Of a DNA stretch of 64,000 nt, positions 43,731 to 55,674 are shown piece by piece. The number at the start of each line of letters is the position of its first letter. The first letter of the stretch is position 1. The DNA lies in the NCBI RefSeq assembly GCF_003144115.1, contig NW_020311999.1:452239-516238 (forward strand), in the 5' to 3' direction. The DNA is from Tilletiopsis washingtonensis. Lineage: Eukaryota > Basidiomycota > Exobasidiomycetes > Entylomatales. The position numbers were made by a program, and so were the translations under genes. The notes under the pieces were generated by a model. That model did no database searches and was not told where the DNA came from. It was given only the letters and a program-made list of their open reading frames with translations.

Positions 43731-45504
43731 CTACTGAGCCTTTGCGCTCTTCACGCCGCTGACGGGCGTGCCCCAAACGTCGGCCTCGGTCTTCGCGCGC
43801 GCCTCCTTGGACGCAAAGAGACGGTAGTAGATGGTGCGGACGAGCGTGTCGGGCAGCGGCAGGAACATGCCCACGCGGCGCTGGTACGCGGCGTACGCGG
43901 GGTACTTCTCGGCGGACACGGCCTCGGAGTAGACTGTTGGGAGACGAAGCGTCAGTGAAGTGTAGAGGAAGGGCAAGAGGGCAAGACGCACGCGTCGAGG
44001 CGATGAAGAGGGCATTCATGATGAGCGGCGAGGCGAGGGCGTAGGTGACCACGTAGCGCCACTCGGCCACGGCCGGGTGCGAGGGCAGGAAGGTGAGCGG
44101 CACGTAGAGCCAGAGAATCCACCTGTGAGGCAGCAGCGTCAGTCAGGTGATCCTCAGCGCTGGGCCTGCAATGAGCACGCACCACGTCGCCTGCTCGCAG
44201 GCAAAGTTGGGGTGGCGCGAAAAGGCCCAGAGGCCCTTTGTCACGAAGCCACGCTGTGCGTCGGCGGGCGTGTAGCCGAGGGCGTTGTTGCCGCGCACGG
44301 CGGACACGGTACCGTCAGCGGCCGTGGACTTGCTGGAGCTCGGCACCGTCAGGCTGGTGGTACCGCCGACGGAGCCCGTGAGAGGGCGGCCGTAGTAGTC
44401 CTTGCCGCGCTTGAAGTTCTGGTACACCCACTGCTCGTGGTCGGCGCCGAACTGCAGCGCAAGGTTGATGAGGAGCAGCGAGGCGATGACAAAGTCGCCC
44501 GGCACGAGACGCGACGGCAGCGAGGGCACGGCGGCGTTGTTGTACTTGGTGAAGGTGGTGCTGAGGATCTGGTACTGCGGCAGGGCCGTGGCGGCGAGCA
44601 GGATGTTCTGGATCACGGCGATGAAGACGATGCTGAAGATGTGCCACAGGAGTGGCGACATGCCGGCGCGCAGCAAGGGCCAGCGGTAGTCTTCCTCGCC
44701 CTTCTTGAACATGCCGCGCCGGTGCGCGTTGAACGTGAGGCGCGCACTCCAGCACACTTGCAGGAAGAACATCAGCGCCAGGCGCGGCTCGATGAGGTCC
44801 CAGATCGTGTTGGGCGCCGCCGAGGCGCGGAAGATCGACGTCACCTTGGACGGCGGCGCGAGCCAGTGCGAGATGGCCTTGTGGAAGGTGAAGTGGCCCG
44901 AGTAGACGACTGCGAGGGGTGTCAGCGCAAAAGCGAGAAGGGTGGCCACAGAGGCGTGCGACAGAGCGGAAGACCGGCCGAATGCCAGCGCTGCGCACGC
45001 ATCTGCTCGAGCGCCAGCAACCGGCATTTGCCAGCCATCCGAGCGAACCGCAGCAGCTGCCTCGGCAGCAGCCACACGGATTTGCAGGCCACGCATCGTG
45101 TGCACCCAAGCGCGCTGGTTCGGGACAGCTTGACGTCTATTTATAAGGATGCAGGTGCTCGCCAGCCGCCACTTATGATGCTGACACCGGCTCCTCTGCC
45201 TCGGTTCGTCGCTACTATCCTCGACCGCCCTCTCGCCTGCATACTCACGCGGCAGGAACGTCCACAGGCCATCCACCTGGCTGGCGTTGCCCGTAATCAT
45301 CTGCATGACGTAGACATAGACCGTAATGACGCCGCAGATGGTCGTGGCGCTGTGCAGAACGGGCGCATTGACATAGTAGCTCTTGTGCGCCTCGACGTTG
45401 GCGAGGTCGGCGAGCGAGCGGAAGGGCAGCGAGGAGGGGTAGGAGAGGAGCGTGGAGACGAAGTCTTGCACGCCGAGCGCGGGGTGCGGTGGAGTGAGCG
45501 ACAT
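43731..45504 (-). CDS. DUF1295 polytopic membrane enzyme (steroid 5-alpha-reductase/ICMT-like superfamily)
   Basis: Four exons (45504-45249, 44909-44183, 44122-43992, 43933-43731) encode 438 residues. Hydrophobic helices include HSATTICGVITVYVYVMQM, ALMFFLQVCWSARLTFNAHR, SIVFIAVIQNILLAATALP, GDFVIASLLLINLALQFG and WWILWLYVPLTFLP. The C-terminal signature TKGLWAFSRHPNFACEQATW followed by EKYPAYAAYQRRVGMFLP is the SRHPN...YxxYxxR motif of DUF1295 and related NADPH-dependent sterol reductases or isoprenyl-Cys methyltransferases. His/Pro/Asn of SRHPN are thought to contact the cofactor. Localisation is probably ER. Intron 1 (45248-44910) is 339 nt, long for this genome. The substrate is unknown and a sterol or lipid is only inferred from the superfamily. 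Confidence 0.88.
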
Positions 45505-45791
45505 GCTGCTGTGCGAGGGTGATGGTGCTGGTGAGAAGGGAAGGGCGAGGCCTCAGCTCACTTCGGGGCGTTGCAGGCTGATGAGGTGATCAGCGCGCTC
45601 GGCCCTGAGGTTGCTATATGCGGCATGACGCAGCCGGCCGGCGCCTGCGGCATGCTTATGGCGCGTGGCCCGGGCGCGCAGCGGCAGCCTGTGCTCCCAC
45701 GCACAAGAGCCAGCGAGCCCCGCTCCGCATGGCAGCACGTGCCGCTGCTTCAAGCCTCAACATCCACCATCAAGCATCCCAGCAGCGCAGC
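45505..45791. promoter_or_regulatory. Divergent promoter of the DUF1295 and acidic-protein genes
   Basis: 287 bp between start codons. The leader just before 45792 reads as a C/A-rich stretch with CATCCACC and CATCAAGCATCCC. No TATA box stands out. Confidence 0.5.
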
Positions 45792-46276
45792 ATGGCCTCA
45801 CCAGCAGCAGAGCCCAAGGCGGGCGCTTCGAGCGAGCCGCAAGCCGACCAGGCCGTCGAAGGCGCCGCAGCTGCAAGTGCCAGCGAGACAGGAGCCAGCC
45901 CGCCCGGCGAGCCGGCACAACAGGACGAGGCATCCGGCGCTGGCGAGGACGACGAGGAGCAAGCTGCCTCAGAGGATGGCGAATCCGAGGAAGACTCGGA
46001 TGACGAGTCGGAGGATGACTCGCCTGGTCTGGCGTACCTCTTGCGCGACGTGCGTGCCGCTTGCATCTGCCTTTGTCCTTGCCCCGTGCTGATGCGCTTC
46101 CCACCGCCTAGCCAAACGAGGAATCGGACGATGACGGCGATGAGTTCGAGGTAGGCGAGGATGACGAGGAAGAGGAAGAAGAGGAAGACGAGGAGACGGA
46201 AGAGCCACGGGCGGGCAGCAGCAAGCGGAAGGCCGAGGGGCAGGACGGCGCGGAGGAGAAGAAGGCGCGCGCCTGA
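45792..46276 (+). CDS. Small highly acidic protein with basic C-terminal tail, probably nuclear
   Basis: Two exons (45792-46049 and 46112-46276) give 140 residues. An Ala/Glu-rich first half leads into an Asp/Glu run (EEDSDDESEDDSPG), then a short conserved-looking hydrophobic core LAYLLRDPNEES spanning the intron, then a second acidic run, and an end SSKRKAEGQDGAEEKKARA that looks like a bipartite nuclear localisation signal. This composition resembles small histone chaperones or prothymosin-like proteins, but I recognise no defined family. The splice site keeps the frame and joins the core, which supports a real gene. No membrane or signal sequence. Confidence 0.72.
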
Positions 46277-47141
46277 GCTCGCCTCGACTTGAGGGCGAGC
46301 GCGAGGAGCTGTAATTCACCTCGGGTGGACGGCAACGAAGCGACAGCACAAGCGATGAGACGAGGCTGTCTGCGGTGAAGCGACGACTGAGCCGAAGAGG
46401 GCGTCGTCCACCCTCGCCGCTCTGGGAGCCTCGAGCATCGCCGCGCTCTCACACACCGCCGATGGAGCTTGCCCTCCTACTCCCTTCCGAGGCTCTGTGC
46501 CGCCGAGTACACTCAGGTCCCCTGACTGCTCCAGCGCGCACAAGCACTGTGGAGGTCGCTTGCCGTCGCTGCGCATCTCGTGCTTGAGCCGCGCGAGGTG
46601 CGACAGCGAGGCAGCATGGCGACGCCGCGGGGGGCGGTGCTCGAGGCTCACTAGACTCGCCGCAGCCTCTCTGTGTCGCGGCTCGAGAGACGACAGCACG
46701 CAGCGTGCCGCGCTCGAGGTGCCTTGTCGCGGCCGAGGCGGCTGTCAGGGGTCGCTGGCGCCAGCGCCGGCCGAGGGCACAGCTCGCTGCTGGCGGCTGG
46801 CCGGCGCTGAGCTTATCAGGGCGCAGCATCGCGTGACGCGGCGCGGCGCGCGCGCGGCGCGGCTCCGGCTGCGCACCGCAAGCGGCCGGCCGGCGGGCGC
46901 GGACGGACCCTTGACGCGCGGCGACGTGCGCGCGCGCCCTGCCGCTGCCCCTGGCTGCTGCCCCACACGGCGATCAGCGTATCGCTCCTGCACGCTGCTC
47001 CACTCGGCCTTAAAGCGCCGCCTGACTCAACGCACTCCCTCGTCTCTCTCCACCACACCCCGTCGCAGGCGAGCCCCTCCTCCGGCTCACTCGGCGCACC
47101 CACCTCGCCCCATCCCACCCCTCCACACGCGCTTGCCCAGC
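46277..47141. other. Upstream region of the fungalysin gene
   Basis: 865 bp in tandem arrangement. Very GC-rich around 46830-46930. A TGACTCA element (47023-47029) lies 113 bp before the start, and a TTAAAG word at 47010-47015 may act as a weak TATA. The leader from 47035 to the ATG is strongly pyrimidine-rich. No gene called. Confidence 0.5.
47023..47029 (+). promoter_or_regulatory. TGACTCA (Gcn4/AP-1 type) element before fungalysin
   Basis: A perfect TGACTCA palindrome 113 bp upstream of the metalloprotease ATG. Gcn4/CPC1 factors bind this word under amino-acid starvation, which would suit an extracellular protease. A 7-bp match can occur by chance, so this is a suggestion only. Confidence 0.4.
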
Positions 47142-49871
47142 ATGGCCCGCGCCACCTTCGCTGCTGCGCGTCTCTGCGCCCTCGTCCAGCTGGCCCTGGC
47201 AGTCGCCGCCCTCTCCCTCGTGCCCTCGGCCGCCGCCGCCAACAGCCACGTCGAGGCGCTCAGTGCCGCACAGCAGGCCGCTGCCCACTCGCACCGCCGC
47301 TCGCTCAACTTTGGCGTCAGCCACGATGCGCAGCTCCACTCGGCCGCCACGGCGCACAGCGCCGAGCACGCGTCGCTCTTCGGCGGCGCCACGACGCTGC
47401 TGCACGCCGTGCCCGAGCACATCACCGAGCCCTACGCCGTCGCCACGCACCTCGCCGAGCTGGCGCTGCGCCCCACCTCCTGGCGCGCCGCCATCGCAAA
47501 CAAGAAGCGCAACAGCTCGTTCCGCGTGCGCGAGGACTCCTACACCGACGCCGAGTCGGGCCTCACCTACGTCTACCTGAAGCAAGTCATCAACGGCATC
47601 GAGGTGGCCGACGGCGACATGAATGTGGTGGTCGACGTGCACGGTGCGTAGCGCGATTGCCACTGCCGCGCTTCACCTGCTGACACACTCTCTGTGCAGG
47701 CCGGCCGCTCAGCTACAGCTCGTCGTTCTACACGGGCGAGCTGCCCGACGAGGCGCAGCTGGCGCAGACGAGCAGCAGCGAGGCGGGCGTGCACCAGTGT
47801 CTCTCGCGCCGCTCGCAGGTCGTCTTTGGCGTGTCTGGCGGTGCGTCGCCGTGCGCCACTGCCGCGCCTGCCGCGCACCTTGCGTCGGACGCGCGCCACG
47901 CAGCTCTGCGCTTCGTGGCCGCCGCCAGTCCCGACGCTGCGCTCGTCTCGACGCTCAGCGGCGTGCTTGGCTCGCCCGCTGCGCTCGACGAGGCAGCTGC
48001 CAGCATCAGCGAGCAGCGTGCCTCTGCGCCGCGTGCCCACCACTCGTCGCACGCCGTCGAGCTGCGCAACGTGCCGGGCAGCACGGGTGCCGTGCTGGCG
48101 TACAAGGTCTACACGCACGACGGCCGTGGTGGCCTGCGTCTGGCGTGGCGCCTCAACGTGCCGATGGACGCGCCTCAGGCATCCAACTTCTACGAGGCGA
48201 CAGTCGACGTTGTGACCGGCGACGTGCTCAGCGCAAACGACTGGGTCAAGGACATGACCATCTCCCGCCCGCAGCAACTCACGGCGCCCGACTTTGGCCC
48301 GCTCGAGCACCCCGTTGCCGAGATGGCTGCAGATGTGCAGGCGTCTGCCGACAAGCAGACGAAGCCGCCGCTGTACCGCGTGCTCAAGTGGGGCCTCAAC
48401 GACCCGACGGAGGGTGAGTTGCGCGGCACGCGCTGAGCGTCGCCTTGCTGACCATCTTGCTCTCTCAGGCAACCGCACGACGGAGGAGGGCGTACACGAC
48501 AGTCGCGCCTCGCCGTACGGCTGGCACACGGTGCCCGGCCACTCGAGCAACAAGACGTACACGAGCACCAACGGCAACAACGTCAAGGCCAGCGCGTTCG
48601 GCGCCGGCATGGACGACTGGCAGCACACCAAGAGCGCCGAGGGCAAGGTCGTCGACGGCGCGCTGCTGTTCAACTCGACTTTCGGTTGGAGAGCCGCCAA
48701 CCACGAGCATGCCGTGCTTGACCCGGCCAAGTACGCCGACGCATCGGTGACGAACCTTTTCTACTCGCTCAACAGCTACCACGACCTGCTGCACCGCTAC
48801 GGCTTCGACGCGCCGGCCGGCAACTTCGAGGAGGCCGACAACCCGGCGGGCGGCCGCGGCGGCGACGCCATCATTGCCTATGCGCAGAGCTCGGCGGGCA
48901 TCAACAACGCCGACTTTACCACGCCGCCCGACGGCTCAGCGCCGCGCGTGCGCATGTACAAGTGGCGCACCGTCGCCAATGCTACGGACCGCGATGGCGA
49001 CTTTGAGGCAGGCGTGATCATCCACGGTGCGTCTCACGACACCCTCTGCGCCTCCTACATTGCTGACCCCTTTGCGCAGAGATGACGCATGGTCTCAGCA
49101 CGCGCCTCACCGGCGGCCCCAGCGACTCGAGCTGTCTCGGCTGGGGCGAGGGCGGCATGATGGGCGAGGGCTGGGGTGACATCCTGGCCACGATCATCCG
49201 CCGCAAGTCTCCCACGCGCGACATCTACCCCATGGGCTCCTGGGTCTCGCACAACAAGGCCGGCATCCGCAAGTACCCCTACTCGACGAACCTGACGACG
49301 AGTCCCGAGACGTACGAGACGCTCAACGGCATGTGGGAGCCGCACGCTGGCGGCGAGGTGTGGGCGGCGGTGCTGTACCAGCTCGAGGAGGGCTTGCGCG
49401 CCCGCCACGGATGGCACCCCGATCTCTTCCCGCCGCCGCCGCACGCCAGCCAGAAGACGAAGGATGAGTTCTGGCTCAGCGACGAGGACGTCAAGAAGAC
49501 GCTGCCGCTCGAGGCGGGCGGCAAGCGCGCCAGCAAGCGTCGCATTCCTCGGCACGGCAACACGCTGGCCGTTCAGCTGTGAGTCCAGCGTCAGTCTTGC
49601 CTCCGCAGGCCCTTCGCTGACCTTTCCCTGCAGCATCATCGACGCCATGAAGCTGCAGCCCTGTCGTCCGACCTTCCTTTCCGCCCGCGACGCCCTCCTC
49701 ACGGCCGACCGCGCACTCACGGGCGGCAACAACACGTGCCTGCTCTGGAACCGCTTCGCAGACCGCGGCCTGGGCGTCTCGGCGCGTGTCATTGGACAGA
49801 CGCCGTGGGGCGGAGGCATCCGCCACAACGACAAGAGCGTGCCGAACGGCTGCGAGAAGAGCCATCTTTAG
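47142..49871 (+). CDS. Secreted fungalysin metalloprotease (peptidase family M36)
   Basis: Five exons (47142-47643, 47700-48413, 48469-49026, 49080-49578, 49634-49871) encode 836 residues. The N-terminus, ending near [10 protein letters not shown], is a signal peptide. A long FTP/PepSY propeptide follows ([29 protein letters not shown]). The catalytic domain carries [14 protein letters not shown] (HExxH zinc motif) and GEGWGDILA, whose Glu is the third zinc ligand. Other family hallmarks are [47 protein letters not shown] and [13 protein letters not shown], with [16 protein letters not shown] near the C-terminus. Fungalysins are extracellular zinc proteases; Ustilago Fly1 cuts plant chitinases and aids cell separation. 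An intron splits the first Glu codon of HEMTH (49027-49079). Confidence 0.97.
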
Positions 49872-51412
49872 CAGAGTCGAGCCCTTTGTAGATACGTCGT
49901 GCCCGCCGTGACCCCCTTCTTCATCGATCCTGTCTCTGAACATCCTGTAGCCCGAGTCTCTCATCACTTCAATATTACATCTCACCTGGCTTGGGCCTCG
50001 ACGTGGACGGACGGAAGAGGCGAGCTCGGCATGCTCGCGTGACCCTCGTCGCGGCCAGCAGACCCACGCCTCATTGCCGGGACCATCGCCTCTGCTTGCC
50101 CGCCATCCTGGTCTCTGCTCTTTCAGACGTCTCTCTCCCCACATCCACAGCAGCAAAGCTCGGCCACGCGGGAAGCATCAGGCACCGGCCAGCCGATCAT
50201 GCTGCGGGTCTCTGCTGCTGCATGGCGACAGTGGCGCCATGGCGTCGGTCGGAGCACGGCGCTGCACAGCAAGCAGCATGCACGCCGCCGGCTGCAGGGT
50301 CCCACATCGCACTTGGCCGACTGGGCCACAGCAGCAGCCTGGACAGTGCCCACGAGGCTCCGGAGCCTCAGCTCGTCTCCTCGTCTCCAATGCCACCCCA
50401 GAGCTTGACTTCGCCTGTTCAGAGGCTGCTCCGAGGCGTCGAGGTGGGCTGAGAGCCGCTTCTGCGAGCGAACGCTTCCGCACGAGAACGCAAGCGGCGT
50501 TTGCCTCTCGGCAGGGCCAAGGCACGCCAGCGCCGCCGGTGGCTGACGGCCCTTGAAGCGGCGTCGGTGCGCGAGAGACGATGGCAGCACAGCAGCCGCA
50601 GCGGCCAGAACAAGGGTGCCTGGCGGATGCGCATGAAGACTGGCGCCGTGCCCGAGGCCGCTTCGGCTTCCAGCCGCCGAGGCCCAGACGCACGGCAGAA
50701 GCGCAGGCGGGTCTTTTGGCGGTGGCGTGGCGCTGTGCACCCTGGCGCTGCATCGCTGCTGCCCGTGTGCCCGGCGGCCGCATGCACCTGAGCGCGCCGT
50801 GGCTGCACGAGCACGAGGGCCCAGCTGCTGCTCGACCGCTCGGCGGCACCTGGTGCTGCACGGCCGATCTGCTGCCATCTTTTGACGCGGCATGCGGCGA
50901 GCGGGCGATGCGAGGGTGAGAGCGACAGTGCTCGACTGCCCCACTGCCGGCCTGCGGTCCCTCTGCTCCTCGGTCCCGCCCGAGCCGAGTGCCCGGAATG
51001 GCCGCCATTCGCGGCCGAGTGTGCGCTCTCAGCGCCCAGCTTCCGCCTGTGCGTGCATGCGGCTGCGTTCATGCGGGATGAAGCAAAGAGGCAGAGAGGC
51101 ATGGGAGCAGCTGGGCATCCAACGCAAGCGGTGCAAGGGCGGCAGGCGAGCAGCGGCCGCAGAGCCCCTCGTTCTCGCGGCGGCGATACGCGGCAGAGCG
51201 CAGCACGGCGCCCAGGCAGGCCAGCAGCAGCAGCGCCTACACGCTGAGCCTCTCGCTCTCGGGCGCGCCTTCTTGCCGCCGCGCGCGAAACACACCCCGG
51301 CCGAGCGTCTCGCTTCTGCGTCTGCTACCCATCACCCTCGCCTGCTCCCCACCCTCGAGGCAGCATCCCCACGCTCACACCGCACCGCCACCACCTCACC
51401 CCGCCCGCAGCC
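49872..51412. other. 1.5-kb region between fungalysin and the permease
   Basis: The first 110 bp look like a fungalysin 3' UTR (lower GC, for example ACTTCAATATTACATCTC near 49966-49983). The rest is GC-rich with opposing open frames of up to about 275 codons on both strands and no motif. The last 110 bp before the permease ATG are C/A-rich leader sequence. Confidence 0.5.
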
Positions 51413-53746
51413 ATGGGCATGTTCAAGTCGGCCTCCAAGGAGAAGGGCGACGCTGTGGGGCGCACGTCGCCCGGCAGCGGCGACGCCAAGGAGGACGTGT
51501 ATGTGTCGAGCACGCCGGCGCCGGGCAACGAGGCGCTCAACGAGGATGACGCGGCGCTCGAGGCGACGACGGGCTACAGTGCGTAGAGAGAGGTGAAGTG
51601 CGGCAGCTGCTGCGGCTTGCTGATGCCCAGCCGCAGAGAGTGACTTCAAGCGCGAGTTCCGCTCGCTCAGCACCATCTCGTTTGCCTTCTCCATCATGGT
51701 GAGTCGAGGGATGGGCGTGTATGCAACGTGCATCGGGACAGCTGCTGCATGTCTGCTGCCTGCGTCTGTCACGCGATGCTGGTGCTGCTTGGCGGACTTG
51801 CGACGGGCGATGGGCTGTGTGGGTCCGCCAGAGCCGGGCCTGGGGAGATAGGCCGCGGCACGCGTCGCAGCCGCAAACGCGAACCGGCCGGACGTGTCCG
51901 CGCCCTTGGAGGTGTCTGGCAGCCATGGCGGTCCTCTACGCAGCAGCACAAGACAGGAAAAACCACTCGCATGGCTAGGCGCTGACACGCTATCGCAGGG
52001 CCTGATCTCGTCGGTGGCTACGACGTTCAACACGCCCTACACGCTCGGCGGTCCCTCGTCGACGGTGTTTGCCTGGATGCTCGGCTCCATCATGAACCTG
52101 ACGCTCGGCGCCGCGATTGGCGAGATCGTCTCGGCCTACGTGAGTGACCTGCTGCGGGTCTCACTTCGCCGCTCACGCCTCTCCAGCCCTCGTCTGGCGG
52201 TCTCTACTCTGCCTCCGGTCTTCTCGTGCCGGCGCGCTGGCGTGCCATTGTCGCCTGGATCACGGGCTGGCTGAACTTCACCGGCCAGATCGCCGGTATT
52301 GCCGGCACGGAGTACGGCCTGGCGCAGATGATCTTTGCCTGGGCATTCGTGCTGACCGGCTACACGGCCTCCGTCGGCGCCACGTACGGCCTCTACGTCG
52401 GTCTGCTGATTCTCCACGGCGTGCTCAACTGCTTCCCGACTGGCTGGCTGGCGCGCTTCACGAGCTCCTACGTCTTCATCAACCTCGGCTTCACGGTGCT
52501 GACCGGCATCCTTGTGCTGGCACGCACGCCGAGCGAGGAGATGCACACGGGCGCCTACGTCTTCGGCAACATCGTCGACGGCACGGGCTACGGCTCGCAG
52601 GCGGCCGCCTTCTTCATCTCGCTGCTCAGCGTGCAGTTCGTCATGACCGACTACGATGCGACGGCGCACATCTCCGAGGAGGTCAGCCGTGCGGCCATCG
52701 CTGCGCCCGTGGCCATCTTTGTCGCTGTGGCTGGCACGGGGTGAGTGTGCCCTGCCGCACCTACAGCTCCTTCGGCTGACACGTTGCTGTAGCCTGTTCG
52801 GCTTCTTCCTCAACGTCGCCATGGTCTTTGCCGGCGGCGACACGGCGTCGGGCACGATTGACATGTGGCCCGGCGGTCTTGCCTTCGCCGAGATTGTGCG
52901 CCTGCGCGCCGGACGCGTCGCGTTCCTCATCATCTGGCCCTTCATCTGCAGCGTCGCCTTCTTTGTCGTGCAGACGGCCCTCATGGCCAACGCGCGCTCC
53001 TTCTACGCCTTCTCCCGCGACGGCGGCCTGCCGGACAAGAAGTTCTTTGCGCGCATCAACAAGAAGACGACGACGACGGTCAACGCCGTCTGGCTCGTCG
53101 TCGCCTGCTGCGCCGCTCTTGGTCTGCTCAGCTTCGCCTCGTACACCGCGGTCGCCGCCATCTTCTCTCTCGCAGCCCTAGGGATGGACCTGAGCTACCT
53201 ACCGCCCATTGTGTCCGCGATGATCTTCCGCAACCACCCGGATGGTGAGTGTTCTTGCCAGTCATCGCGCGCGGGTGCTTCGCGTCGCGTCGCGCCGCGT
53301 CTGCCGATCCTCTCCGCTTGCCACGCCCGCTGACGCATGTTTCTGCAGTCAACTTCAAGGCAGGCCCCTTCTTCATGGGCTATGGGTGGTGGGCCACCGC
53401 AGTCCGCTGCATCGCCATCGTCTGGACGCTCTTCGAGTGGTACGTGGGCCTCGCGCTCCAAAATCGTCGCGTTCTCGCTAACTCCCCTTCTCTTCAGTGT
53501 CGTGCTCTCAATGCCGCAGATTCTGCCCTTTGATGCGAGCATCTTCAATTATTCATGGTAAAAAATGGCTTGTTTTCATCCAAATTGGTCAAGCGCTGAC
53601 TTTTTTGTCACAGGGTGGTGCTCGTCGGCATTCTCATCATCGCGCTGGCGTTCTACCCGTTCTCGAGCTACAAGGGACCGCGCACTGGCCACATCCAGCA
53701 GGCCGGCCGCCGCCCGTCGGAGGCCTCGGTTGCGGTGCACCACTAG
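51413..53746 (+). CDS. APC-superfamily amino-acid/GABA-type permease
   Basis: ATG at 51413 (MGMFKSASKEKGD). Multi-exon; the joins keep frame. After a hydrophilic N-terminus comes FKREFRSLSTISFAFSIM, then GLISSVATTFNTPYTLGG, and the consensus ending in the family motif EIVSAYPSSGGLYSAS. About 12 membrane helices follow, including the conserved MTDYDATAHISEEV segment and ANARSFYAFSRDGGLPDKKF, hallmarks of fungal AAT permeases of the Uga4/Hnm1 group. The short last exons encode the final helices (CVVLSMPQILPFD and VVLVGILIIALAFYPF) and a hydrophilic tail. It should import GABA, choline or a related amino compound at the plasma membrane or vacuole. One intron between 51698 and 52000 is about 300 nt. 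The late intron starting GTAAAAAATGG is unusually AT-rich. Confidence 0.93.
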
Positions 53747-54659
53747 GCGCCACAACGAGAACTCGCCCTTACTTCACAACTTCCGAGCACCCTCCCTCCT
53801 TCTCCCACTCTTTCTCTGGCTTTATCGTCACGGCTCCCCCCTTCCCTTCCCATTTGCCGTCTTTCGCTCCCCGGGCTCTTGTGCTGCTCTCCTCCTCGTT
53901 CATATCCGCTGCATGCACCACTCCCGCCGCATCCCTGCTGCGCGCCGTCTGGCTCCGTCCCGTTGTACTTACGTGCCATTCCCTGGGTCCTCGTTGCTTT
54001 AGAAAGATTCAAAGATCGAACACCTGCTGTGTGCGTGCGTGAGGGCCGCGACTTGACGTGGCTCACGTCGCGCTCCAGGCGCATCAAAGGACCAGCACAC
54101 ATCGCTGGAGCAGGATCGAGATTCGTGGTGGGCGTACAGATACACGAGGAGGCGCGACGAGAGAAGTCGGTGCGACTCAGTCGTGGGTCATGACATGAGG
54201 AGGCGTGAGGAGAGGAAGGGATGTGCGGAACGAGGCCAAGTGCGAGTGTACAGGCCCGTTCTGGGGAGGTCAAGCCGCAAGCGAGAGAGTCGTGTACAGA
54301 GAAGAGGTGAGGTGCGCACGTGGACGTGCGAGGCGAGGGTCGTGGACAGAACGCGTGAGGGACGGGGAAGCGTCGGCCGGAAAATGCCTTGTGGAGCGGG
54401 TACGAGAGGCGGGTTCTGCGAGATAGACGCTTGAGGGGCTAGTGCTCTGAACGGAGTACAGGCAGTAAGCCAAGAAGCGAGTGTGACGCTGAAGGCCGAT
54501 CTCGAGAATCTCCTCCCGAGACTGTCGTGCGATGAGAAGACGCCGAAGCTTGTGTATGCGCCGTGCGAGCTGCGAGGCGGCGCCTGGTGCGCCTGACCTT
54601 GATGCGCCGGCAACGGGCAGCTCTGAACGTACGTGCGACCGCGACAGTACGCCTAGTGC
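53747..54659. other. Region between the permease and unknown gene A (convergent)
   Basis: The pyrimidine-rich, lower-GC sequence to about 54010 is the permease 3' UTR. From 54190 to 54440 the plus strand is purine-rich (GAGGAGGCGTGAGGAGAGG-like), consistent with the transcript side of gene A being pyrimidine-rich. A minus-strand frame at 54188-54613 is open but has no motif and lies beyond the gene A stop. No gene called. Confidence 0.45.
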
Positions 54660-55674
54660 CTACTCCTCTGCTGCCTGCGCCTCTGCATCGGCGGACGAAC
54701 GCTTGGACGAGCGTGCGGAGGGAAGGTGCGGCGCGCCGTTGCGTCGCTGCGCTGCGGACACCGATGCCGGGGCGCTGGGTGAAGGAGGCGCCGGCATCTC
54801 GGCGTCATCCGACGAGAAGCAGTCGGAGGTGCGTATATCAGCACCGTCAAAGAACAAGCGCACAGGTGCGCCAGCGTGCTCAGGCTCCACCTGGAGCGCC
54901 TCTTGCTGAGGACTCGGTGAGGCGCGCGCGCAGCAGCAGCGGCAGGTGCAGCGCTGGGTCGTTTGTAGCGGGCGCGTCGTCTCCGCAGACTGTTGCACCA
55001 TCTGCAAGAGCTGTTGCACCAGCTGCGACAGCTGCGTGAGCACCTGCGCCTGCTGCTGCAGCATCTGCGCCTGCTGCTGCAGCACCTGCGCCTGCTGCTG
55101 CAGCACCTGCGCCTGGGCGTCGGACGTGGCGGCGGCGTCGCCTGGCGTGGATGGCGACGAAGGCATGGTCGCTGACGTGGGAACGCAAGCCTTGAGGGAG
55201 CGATGCTGTGTCAGTGTGTTGATCGCATCGCAAGCGGCGTTTCGGCGGCTGAGAGGCGATGGAAGGCGAGATCACTCACGTCGAGATGAGGTGCGTCTGC
55301 AAAGGTCGGGATGCGGTGCGAGCGTGATGCGCGACCAGAAGTAAAGAGGAAAGACCAGGATGTGCGTGCTGCTGTGAGGGTCAGCGGAGTGGCTGAGAAG
55401 GCTGAGGCCTAGCGGAACGTCAGCTACTCACCAGCAACGGCGGGCCGTAGCAGCGAAGCAGCAGTCGCGAGGGTGCGAGCGAGATGCTGTAGCAGTGAGG
55501 GTGCTTGCAGCGACTGTGGGGAAGTGGCGAGCGTCAGCTGGCGCTGCGACTACAGCCCCTGCCGAGCGTGTCGATACGTACAGAGCGACCGCAGAGAAGG
55601 TGGTGGTGGGGGAGAGAGGAGCGGCGCGGGGCGACGAGCGTCTGAAGGCGCTGCTGCGGGTCGGCGCCAGCCAT
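54660..55674 (-). CDS. Unknown gene A: Gln/Leu-heptad protein with acidic TSD-CFS-DDA motif
   Basis: Four exons (55674-55582, 55513-55432, 55371-55280, 55205-54660), introns of 68, 60 and 74 nt, give 270 residues in one continuous frame. It starts MAGADPQQRLQTLVAPRRSS, has a mid part SLLQHLARTLATAASLLRPA, and then a Gln-rich heptad array: the unit LQQQAQV/M three times plus related heptads, predicted amphipathic and coiled-coil-forming. A Cys-rich patch (CTCRCCCARA) follows, then VRLFFDGADIRTSDCFSSDD, and a low-complexity tail ending DAEAQAAEE. I recognise no family. No signal peptide or membrane helix is certain. A diverged neighbouring copy (56243-57245) shares the intron positions, phases, promoter block and the TSD-CFS-DDA motif, which supports the model. 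Confidence 0.68.
55041..55119 (-). repeat. 21-bp coding tandem repeat (three units plus part)
   Basis: Unit CACCTGCGCCTGCTGCTGCAG on the plus strand: positions 55041-55061, 55062-55082 (one base differs) and 55083-55103, plus a partial copy to 55119. Read on the minus strand it encodes the seven-residue LQQQAQV heptads of gene A. Unit length equals one coiled-coil heptad, so slippage adds or removes whole heptads without breaking the frame. Confidence 0.9.

Noticed and set aside
44077-45522. 481-codon plus-strand frame opposite the DUF1295 gene
   Set aside because: Antisense shadow of a well-supported membrane protein; composition is Arg/Glu/Gly-rich without motif.
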